The position numbers and the translations under genes were made by a program. From Chytridium lagenaria (Eukaryota > Chytridiomycota > Chytridiomycetes > Chytridiales > Chytridiaceae), in contig JAHLKC010000080.1 of NCBI GenBank assembly GCA_025449115.1, positions 123,299 to 187,298 of the forward strand: DNA of 64,000 nucleotides, written 5' to 3'. Shown here piece by piece: positions 55,379-64,000 of this stretch. A model generated the notes under the pieces. The model saw nothing but the letters and a program-made list of their open reading frames with translations. It was not told the origin of the DNA and searched no databases. Every line of letters starts with the position of its first letter. Position 1 is the first letter of the stretch.

Positions 55379-56093
55379 GAGTAGGAGATAGAGCCATGGT
55401 GTTGGAAGGGAGGATGCGATTGATGGTAGGGGAGAAAGGGAGTTTGGGTTATTGATGAAGGGGAGAGGAAACAAACAAAGGGGTGAAAGGAAGGACAGAA
55501 TAAAGAAGATTGGGAGCGGTCTCTTGAGACGAGATCCGCAGGTTATGGGGTAGGGGAGTGCACTTACGTTGAGAGTGTAAAGGCCCAGGGTGCGACAACG
55601 ATCATCTTGAAAGGAAAGGAGAGAAGGAGGTGGACAAGGATGGCGAGATAGGGAGGGCTATTTATGGAAGAAGGGGAAAAGTTTATCCGAGTGTATGAAG
55701 AAGAAGGGATTAGAGTTTGGTGGGGAGGAATTGTGTCAGCGTTGGAAAAAGCGCGAGACTCACCTAACGAGAGGAGTGCAGAGGACCAAAAAGGGCCGAA
55801 TGGGCAGTACAGGAGTGGGAGGAGGTGGGGAAGGAGAATTGAGAGCGACGAGGAAGCGACGAGGAAGCGCCAATAGTCCATACATGGAAGTGACGGGGAA
55901 GATATTGGGGATGAGTATGGGGGCAAAGTACAAACCGGTATTGAAGCAAAAGAGGCCTGCAAGGGTCTCCTTGGTGGGAGGTCATAAGCCGATGGATTGG
56001 TGTGAAGGGGAGAGAGAGAGGAGAAGGAAGGTACGGAAAGGTGCAGGCTCCATAAAGAAAAGGTGGAGTCTTGTGAAGTTCTCTCTAGTGGCC
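55379..56093 (+). other. purine-rich strand-asymmetric block
   Basis: The plus strand is strongly A+G rich (runs such as gaaggagagaaaggg and gggaggaggtggggaaggag). ORFs at 55,664-56,111 are Lys/Arg/Gly-rich as a result and are not convincing genes. Confidence 0.4.
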
Positions 56094-56142
56094 TCCTCTG
56101 CTAAGCCTTGACATACAGAGGTAGAGAACCACATTGTAGGTG
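56094..56142 (-). repeat. inverted copy of the ttgtcacctat companion repeat
   Basis: Reverse complement of the block at 54,472-54,536 and 36,836-36,902. Confidence 0.6.
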
Positions 56143-56731
56143 ACGATACTAACTCCCTGGATGTACTCCAGAGTCGAGAATAAAGCCTTACTCATCCGTT
56201 AAGGGATGCAAGGATTTGGTGTGCTGTGGGTGGTGTTTCATTCTGATTGTTAGTAGAAGGGGGAAAATGAAGGGAAATGCCTCATAACTAGGTCCAAAGT
56301 GACGAGGGGAAAGGGTTCTACGAAAAGGGATTCGATCCCGCTCCAAGGAATGTGTCAGGTCTCCGTTACTGCTCCTTATAACCGTTTTAACTGTTGTTTC
56401 TATTGTCTCATCCATCCACGGGCTTCTTATGTGCCGCTACTCCCACTCCAAACATTGGGATGGCATATGTCGTCAACAATATAGCAGCAAGCATGGTTCT
56501 TTGACCAGACCTCGAAGGTATCATGCAAATAAGGTGTTTTTCTACTGCTCATACCTTCTTAGAAGTTCATCTTGGTCTGGGTTGCCGTCTCTCCCGGCGA
56601 CACCATCACCTGAGCACCCGCTGGCAACATTCAATACACTATAGATAATAAAAGGGGTTGGTGAAAGCTCAGCCAGAGGCTGGCCTGAAGCAAGAGGACC
56701 TTCTAGGACTTTGGGGTGAACGTAAATCTAT

Positions 56732-56855
56732 TCAACTTTCTACAAATAATAAAATAATACATAAAAGGGAATCAAATAACAGCAACAGGCATCTCGACCA
56801 ATGTTGTAGCATGTCATAAGTTGGCATACCACGTCAAACGCCCTTCCTTCTATAA
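56732..56855 (-). repeat. inverted partial LTR-like copy R3 at the right-arm junction
   Basis: Reverse complement of the 53,745-53,880 part of R1. It ends about 14 bases from the start of the right arm. Confidence 0.65.
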
Positions 56856-56868
56856 AAAAGAAGAAAAC

Positions 56869-58440
56869 GATGAAAGCGACCCTCTACAGACGGCATAAGG
56901 CCTTTTCCTTCACGCTTAGTGAAATCAGGAGAGTCAAGCCAGAAGTTTTCCCGTTGGGTAAAAATCCAAACCTTACCGCACAAGCCCTGGCGCATGAAGA
57001 GCTACCCAGTACAACAGGCGTTAATAGAGAAGCTACTTGGTTCGTTGAAGGAGATGTTGGAAGCTGGGGTAGTGGAACCGTCATGAGGTGCGTACTCTTC
57101 GAGATGGTTTGTCATACAGAAGAAGGACGGGAGCCTACCTTTCATTCAAGACTTGCCGAGGTCACAATGCAGTACTCGTTGCTGACACCTCACATGGAAG
57201 ATATTACGCAAAGGTTCGCGGCTCGAGGGAGGTATACGATGTTTGACGCCACAGTTATTTTGATCAGATTCCGTTGGATGAGGAGAGAAGGGATATGACG
57301 GCGGTGGGCACGCCGTTGGGGTTACTGAGGATGACGGGGTTGCCGCAGGGGTGGACGAACTCGCCTATGTATAGTCAGCAGCTCAGTTTGAAGGTGTTCT
57401 AAAGATGGATACCTGAACGATGTTGGCCGTTCATAGACGATATGCCTTTGAGAGGGCATTCAGTTGAAGAGTGGGATAAGACAATGGGTGAGGATGGGGT
57501 CAAATTCAGCGTGAGAGAAAACATAGAGGTGGTTGACGGGGTTCTAAATGATGCTAAGGACGCGGGATCACCTTCTTGGGAGCGAAAACACGAATAGGGG
57601 TTGGGGAATATAGGTCCTAGGGCATCATTGTAACTCATCTGGACGACACCCTAAGAAGCAGAAGAGGGACGCCATTCAAGACTGGCCAATGCCAATGAGT
57701 GTGAGCCAGGTTCGCTCGTTTTAAGGGGCAGTAGGAACCTTTAGGATGTATGTTGACGGGTTCTCGACGATAGCTGAGCCATTGCACGCATTTACACAGA
57801 AGGGCGCGGTGTTGGAGTTTCCATTTGAAGAGGGCAGTGACGAAAAAAAAGCATTTCTGGAGCTGAAGAGGAGGATGAGGAGTCCGCCAGCGTTGAGGCC
57901 AGTGGTTCATGGGGACAAGTGACGGCCGCTTATGCTTACGGTTGATGCGGGGCCGCTGGGAGAAGGGGGCATGATCATGCAGAAAGACAAAGAGGCGAAG
58001 GTTTACGCTGTGAGGTTTTACTCCGGGCTCTTTAGAGAGTACGAGTAGAACTATTCGCAACACAAGAGGGAAATATGTGGAACTTGAAGTGGGGTTTTCC
58101 CTATATCTACAGGGTGAGATTCGAGATCTTCCTGGACGCAAGAGGTCTTATCGAATCTCTCAACAACCTGATGATACATGACCCGATGATCATGCGATGG
58201 GCAGCATATGTGAGGACATTTGACACCAAGATACATCATATTGTGGGGATTAAGAATAAGATGTGTGATGCTCTGAGTAAGCAATACGACAAGCCGTGCA
58301 GGGATGCCGATATTGAAGATTCAGGGTTGGAAGAGTACATTGATGAAAGGCTGGACGTGTTTTTGGCGGTGGTAGGGGTGGTCTGAGGGGATCACAGGGG
58401 ACAAAGACCTGTTTTTTAGTCTTTCATATTTGAAGAGGAA
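56869..58440 (+). mobile_element. Ty3/gypsy RT-RNase H fragment (right arm)
   Basis: Inverted copy of the left-arm fragment, with the same decayed RT and RNase H blocks, including the WPFIDDMPLRGHS and LTVDAGPLGEGGM segments. Confidence 0.78.
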
Positions 58441-58532
58441 ATAAAATTGTAAGAGGGAGTTTTGAAGGGACACTCAGGAAGAGAAGAAGATGGCGAGTTC
58501 AGACATATAGCAATCATTGTCAAATTCACGGG

Positions 58533-59099
58533 TTACACCGCCGATAAAGGATAAGGACCAGAGTATTGGTTGTCAAGCTTCCTCCCATACGTCCCATCAA
58601 GGGTACAATCCCTCCACACGACCAACTCCCCACGTTGCAACGGCACTTGACTCATGCAATGCCTGCCGTCCCAAAACTCTCTTCTCTGTGCCCTCCTCTC
58701 CGTCATGCCTTGAAGCGCTTTCTTTACATCCCTACTCCTTCTCAAGATCAGCCCTGCCCTGCACGCCAGCATCTCCTCCTTGGCCATCTCTTGCCAGTTG
58801 ATGACGGTTTTGCTTTGGATCACATGTTCCAAACGCAACAAAGCTTTCTGCCCAAAAACCAGCTTGTAGGGACTGAAGCCATGCGTATCAGCTCTAATTG
58901 CTGTTCTGTCTGCCCATAGCACCGCCGCAAAAGATCTTGTCCAGGTTTTCTTGCTGCCAGCCTCCTGTCGCCATAACGTAACGCTTGATTCACATAACAG
59001 AGAATTTTTTCGAATGGCTGCCTGATCTTTTGAAGATATCTTCCATAACAAATGCGCTGTCACTCCTTTCTGATGAGGTAAGTCAAAGATGAACAACAT
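58533..59099 (-). CDS. Ty3/gypsy integrase C-terminal fragment (right arm)
   Basis: The 188-codon frame is identical to the left-arm copy, inverted, and head-on to the RT fragment. Confidence 0.75.
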   Translation of the reverse strand: MLFIFDLPHQKGVTAHLLWKISSKDQAAIRKNSLLCESSVTLWRQEAGSKKTWTRSFAAVLWADRTAIRADTHGFSPYKLVFGQKALLRLEHVIQSKTVINWQEMAKEEMLACRAGLILRRSRDVKKALQGMTERRAQRREFWDGRHCMSQVPLQRGELVVWRDCTLDGTYGRKLDNQYSGPYPLSAV

Positions 59100-59511
59100 T
59101 CTTACCTTGCTTCACTTTGATCAACTGAAGCACCTCTGCTTTATCAACAGCATTGAAAGCCATGGCAAAGTTCTTTCACAGCTTCCATCCTAATGTCCTG
59201 TGGCAATGTCCTGTGATATCTCCTTCATAGTGGTCTCCTATGATTACTGTACATTCCTGAAAAAGGAAAAACTGGTGGCATTGCTTTTCAACACAACCGG
59301 GTCATAAGGCCCTGCTGTTCAACATAACCGTGTCATAAGGCCCTGGATGTTACCTTTTGGGGCTGTTGCTTCAAGCACGCGCAGCATCCTGCGGTGGAAG
59401 ACTAGCATCAGAGACGGAAGCCTAGCATCAGAACGGTCATTGTTCTTTTCTTAAAAGATTGCCTGGCATTTGGAATATGATTGCACCAGATTGGAATTTT
59501 CTCATATGGGG

Positions 59512-59515
<4 letters not shown>

Positions 59516-59554
<39 letters not shown>

Positions 59555-62500
59555 TTTTTATATAGTATCGATTTGGGGGGTAAAAGGTAAGAACTCAAAG
59601 ACAAGTTTTGGGAACCGACCAAAAAACCCAAAAAGACCCAGCCAGATAAGCCCATAACGAGCATGGCACTCGAAAAACATCTTTCAGAACCAGTAAGTGA
59701 AAGTGCTGTGAAAAAAGGTGGTAGACATGATGAAAAAAAGTTGGGGGTGAGGGCCATTTGACAGGGAGAAGAGAAAAGGATACACTATCGGATGGGTCCA
59801 AAACGCTACGGGAAAGGAGTATGAGCGGGACGGCCAGAGCCACATGTAGTAATCCCCGACTATATCCAGGGAGCCCCACCGGTCCAGTGATAAAAGGATA
59901 AAGAAAATAAAGGAGTGGAAGAGAAAAACCAAGGCATCGTGGGTACATATTATGAGAAAGTCAAAAACCAAGAAAACAAAATAATTCAGACTTGACAATT
60001 AACTTTTCAAATTGCATCGTCATCTCCTGAGCGAGGCCAGTGGAGCAGTTTACTGCACACATCGTTCATGGCTTTAGTGGCGAGTTTCCAGAGTGGTGAG
60101 GTACGTTGATCAATACGAGTGTAAGCTGATTTCCACTGTTCCAGGGCATCCTCATCATCATCAGTGGGGCGAGGGGGGTGGATGTGTATGGCTTCCAGGA
60201 TGTCTACGAGGTGATCGATGTCTACAATGCCCTCGTGGTGGTTTGGGGCCCATCCATCAGGATGGGATGCCTCCACTATGTCTGGGATCCAAAGGTACGC
60301 TCCCGAGCATTCGTTTGCGTGTGCTCGGTTGAGGGCTGATGCGACACCCCAGTGCTGTTGGCATCGCTTGCAGTCTTTGTGGGGGTGGGGAGGGATGCCG
60401 CCAAGTCGCCAAAGGAGGAGACGTCGTCGAGTGGTTCTGGTGATGATGGGAAGCCTAGCAGTGAGAATAGCGGAGGGTTGGTCTCGGAGTGTGAAAGCGA
60501 GGCTGAGCTGTTGACGAGGGGGTTTGGTGTGGTCGCGGTGGGCTTCTTGAAGTCGATAGGTCTCAAGGAGGCTTGGGGAAGCTTCACGGGCCTCAGTGGC
60601 CGTAAGGGGGAGTGTGAAAGCATCTTCGAGTCCATCGAAGGCATCTGGAGCCTCCGCGAGGCGGGTTTCAATATCGTGCCAGAGTCTTGTGCATTCTACA
60701 GGGTGGTAGTCATCAATCTCCTCTTCCAAGGTGAAGATAAGTGATGATAGGAAGGAGGGATCGTCCCTTCGGTCCTTCCATCTTGCGCGGGTTTTCGTGG
60801 CAAGAATATGGTTCCTAGTGCGGAGGAGGGGGAGGTTGGTGAGTCGGCGTAGGGCACGTTGGGATGTGCTTCCTTGTGCCCCCATGCCCGTCTTGAGTGC
60901 TGTGTATTGGAAGTTTTCGAGTAGTTTAATAGCGTCGTTGTCGTAGATTACGAGTTGGAACCCATATTCGAGGATGGGTCTAAGGAATACTTTGTAGATC
61001 CAGAGTGCGGTACGTCCTGAGAACCCTCTTCCGTTGAATCCCAGTCTTTTGAGTTCTGCTAACTTCATATGGGCTTTTTTCAGACGCATTTGAGTTTGTT
61101 CAAACATCTCAAAGCCGTGCGTACTGAAAATGAATCCGAGATATCTAAAGAATTCGGTCATTTTCAAGGTCTGGTCGTAAAGTTTTAACATAGCCGTCTC
61201 TGCATCAGTAGCGTCCTCCGGGGGGATCACTTCAGTTTTGTCGGGTGCGAATCGAAAATGTAGGTTATTACTGTATTCCTCCAAGAATCTCAGCATTTCT
61301 GTTAGTTCTTCAGCGGAGGAGGCAATGATGGCAATGTCATCGGCATAGATGACGGTGTGTTCCCCAAATCGTGCGATGAGGTCTCGAATCATGCGATCGA
61401 TGAAGATTGCGTAGAGTATGGGGCTAAGAACAGATCCTTGGATCAGGCCCCGTGCAAGCCAGTATGCCGAGCTTTTCCGTCCATTGATGACCACCTTGGC
61501 AAGGCATCGGTCGAATAGGCTTTGGAGTATTCGTATGAGTGAGGGGGAGTACCCTCGCCGTTGGAGCTCATCCCAGAGGAGTTTCCGATCGACTGAGTCA
61601 TAGGCCGCCTTTATATCCAAAAAGCACAGCCAATGGCGACCTCCAGTGCTTTTTGATTTAGCAATGAGGGCTTGAAGGACCGCCGCTTGATCAGCAGTTC
61701 CTCTTCCAGCGCGAAAACCTCCTTGGGCGGCGTGTAGACCTTCTCCATTTGGAGGCTGATCGAGGTATGGTTTCAGTAGTCGTTCATAGATCTTCCTAAT
61801 GACTTGGGATAGAGAGATCGGTCGGTGTTTATCAACCTCATGCGGTTGGCCTTTTCCCACTTTCCACACGGGGTGAGTGTGGATTTCCCCCCATCCGGTA
61901 GGGGTTACGGACGTTTTTGCGATGGCATTGAAGAGGAGGAGGAGCCAGCTGGCAGCGATGTCTTCTATCGGTTTGATAAGTTCGGCTTTAATACCATCAC
62001 CTCCCGGTGCTTTACCAATGGGTGTGTGTTTGATGGCACGGCGTACTTCGTCAAGGGTATGGGAAATGGTCTGCGGTGGTCGAACAGTAGGAATGATGAG
62101 GAGGTCCGGAGGTTTTTTGGAGTGTTTGGGTCTGGATCGGCAGATACCATCTGGAAGTGGTTCTTGACGGCTTCCAGGGTATCCTCGTGACCTCGAAGTT
62201 GGGAAGCACATTGTCGGCGGTCTCGTCGGCGGAGTGTACCTGCAAGGAATTTTGTGGCTACCGCGGTTGGTAAGGTGTGGAGTGATTCTGTCCAATTTTC
62301 GTATCCCTCTCGTTGTTTCTTTTGAGTTAACTTTTTTACCGCTTTCTTAGCCTTTGCAAGGTCTTTTCTGGTTTGCGTGAATAGCTGTGTGCCGTATGCA
62401 GTGGAGTCAAGGCGGACCTGTAGACGCCGCCGCTCTTCAGTGAGTATTCTGACCTCCGGTCCCAGGTTGAGCATTTAGCTGACTTGAATTTCTTTATAGG

Positions 62501-64000
62501 TTTTGTACCTAGTATTTCGAGTGCTAGCCCGTCAATGGCTGCGCGGATTATATCGAGGGTGGTGTCAAGCTGTCGTACGCAGGTATCATCCGACTGTTGC
62601 GCGCCATCTGCCACAGCTGAGAGGACGTCTTCGAGAGCTGCATGTATTTCTTCTTGGACTTCTGCTGATATTTCAGTGGCTCTAGTATGGAATGCTTCTT
62701 TGGTTTTGGGGTTTTTCAGTTTTTCAAGTCGGTAGGTGAATATTTCGGGGTTGTGAATGATGTTGTTGGGAAGTGGTAAGCTGATATCTGCCCAGATAGT
62801 GCGATGGAGTACGCCGACCAGGCTTCCTGATCAACGAAGAGCCGGCTGCTATGTTCGGTGAGGTCTTCAGATATAGCGATGTAATCAATGACTGATTTGT
62901 TTTGATTTTGAATGTAGGTGAACTTGCTGCGGTGCGGTTCGTGTTTCAGGAAGGTTAGGCCGTTGCATTAAGTGTTTGGGTGACGGCGGAGCGACGCCAT
63001 ACCGGAGATCTGGCGGTGTCACCAAACATGGGGCCAAATCGAGTGTTAAGGTCTCCCATCAGAAGGACGGGGCCTGGATATCGAGCGGGATCGGCGTATT
63101 TGTTGGTGGATAGTAGGGCTCGACGAGCTCGTGCAATTTGTATCGTTGGCGACAAGTAGAATATGCCGACATTTACAACGTCGCGGAACCGAAACCAGAG
63201 GAATCGCCACGTGGGTCAGCCTCAAGTATTCGGAAGTCTTCGGGTGTGGTGGTATACGGATTACGCATGACAGCGAAGCCACTTCTTTTGTGTCGGCCAG
63301 GGTGTGATGGGATTCGGTGGTCAATAATGAGCAGTTCTTGGTGGGGGTAGAGATTTTGGCCAGGTTAAGCATTGTCTCTTGCAATGTGATGAAATCTAGG
63401 GATTTTTTTGTTAGCAATTCACGAACTTCGTGTACGGAGGTTGCTAGACCCCCAACGTTAAGAGAAGAAACTCTGATGTTGAAGCGATCAGGGTTCATTC
63501 TTTCGGGTCGGGGCCTTTCTGCCCTGAGTTAATCATCATGCTGGTAGGGGGGTGGGGTGAGGAGGGTGTTCAGAGTGTCGCGGAATTCTTGGCGCGCTTC
63601 AGGGTTGGGAGTATGGTCAAGAGTTTTATGGGTAGTAGCCATATCCGGTGATTGCGCGGCTTCTTTAGCGAATCTGGCAATAATGTCAGTGAGATGCCTC
63701 TGGGGTTGTGACGTCTGGTGGGGGGGTAAACTGATTTGTAGTGATGACTCTAATGGGAGAGGTCTTTGCTGTATTGGAGAGGTAGGTGTTAGTTTTTCCC
63801 ATGTATCTCCGTGTTTACGTATGAAGACTGAGTTTCTTTCCCGTGACGTATGATAGATCCAAAGGCCGAGCGGGGGATTTCAGCTGCCGGCAAGAGTGTT
63901 TTTGAGTTCGGTGAGCGTGGAGGGTTTAAGATTTTCGACCTAATCTCGGTGAGGGCTTCCACGCGTGTACGCAAGTAGTCGTTCTGGATATCCTCAATGG
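59516..64000 (-). mobile_element. LINE, inverted second copy (5' part beyond window)
   Basis: Mirror of the 44.4-50.2 kb LINE: poly(T) at about 59,516-59,553 preceded by atatgggggtat (the five-C target-site duplication). ORF2 spans 60,007-63,498, and the ORF1 3' part continues to the window end. It carries the family-correct frame at two points where the left copy is broken (near 60,605 and 62,750), but has its own breaks near 62,110, 62,965 and 63,367. Confidence 0.9.
60007..63498 (-). CDS. LINE ORF2, second copy
   Basis: One open frame of 762 codons (60,007-62,295) covers the whole RT and continues without interruption through the C-terminal CKRCQQHWG...HANEC knuckle, which is split in the left copy. 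The endonuclease part is 62,750-63,498. All RT catalytic motifs are as in the left copy. Confidence 0.88.

Larger units (their letters stand above)
52809..56868. other. unique spacer between the inverted-repeat arms
   Basis: 4,060 bp that is not itself palindromic. It holds an integrase tail fragment, two same-direction LTR-like repeats with an endonuclease fragment between, a purine-rich block, and an inverted partial LTR-like copy next to the right arm. Confidence 0.8.
56869..64000 (-). repeat. giant inverted repeat, right arm (runs off the window)
   Basis: Reverse complement of 45,676-52,808. It differs from the left arm mainly in homopolymer lengths. It still matches at base 64,000, so the arm continues outside the window. 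Confidence 0.93.

Noticed and set aside
55664..56111. Lys/Arg/Gly-rich ORFs
   Set aside because: Result of purine-rich composition, with no domain or start context.
45676..64000. Inverted arms as terminal repeats of one very large DNA transposon
   Set aside because: The arms consist of a LINE and Ty3 pieces, no transposase lies between them, and the outer end is not reached in the window.

Overview
The window is nuclear DNA of a fungus, probably an early-diverging zoosporic (chytrid-like) lineage. Conserved fungal genes are split by short GT-AG introns (about 40-90 bp). They include a VRG4-type GDP-mannose transporter, REI1 zinc-finger 60S-biogenesis factor, TFIP11/Ntr1 spliceosome-disassembly factor, GT17 glycosyltransferase and an HD-type cyclic-nucleotide phosphodiesterase. 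The chytrid placement is inference from gene content; no marker in the window fixes it.

Region 1 (1-31 kb) is gene-dense: VRG4 (partial, -), two tandem REI1 copies (-), an F-box protein (-), a decayed ORF, TFIP11 (-) head-to-head with a GT17 gene (+), then five copies of an unrecognised coiled-coil protein family (three -, two +) flanking a multi-pass membrane phosphodiesterase (+), and a secreted protein gene (+). The coiled-coil family shares intron positions and three motifs but has divergent proline-rich N-termini. It is the best candidate here for an undescribed system.

Region 2 (31-64 kb) is repeat-rich: a broken LINE remnant, dispersed LTR-like repeats, a minisatellite, and two tRNA arrays facing each other. 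Nine tRNAs (+, 38.9-39.7 kb) face six tRNAs (-, 44.0-44.4 kb), with 15 different anticodons. Between them lie a dead Harbinger remnant and a structurally complete PIF/Harbinger transposon with both ORFs, terminal inverted repeats and a matching TCAA flank. A LINE with EN, RT, C-terminal zinc knuckle and poly(A) sits 5 bp upstream of the last tRNA, flanked by a 12-bp target-site duplication that contains the tRNA 5' end.

From about 45.68 kb to the window end the sequence is a giant inverted repeat. Arms of at least 7.1 kb (to 52,808, and from 56,869) carry most of the LINE plus Ty3/gypsy fragments, around a 4.06-kb unique spacer holding LTR-like repeats and an ExoIII-type endonuclease fragment.

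Almost every conserved gene carries isolated one-base frame breaks, often in homopolymers, and the two arms differ mainly in homopolymer length. I read most of these breaks as sequence error, so the coordinates of multi-exon genes are envelopes and pseudogene calls are made only where decay goes further. The F-box, TFIP11, GT17, phosphodiesterase and transporter genes are ordinary housekeeping or signalling genes with no evident shared pathway.
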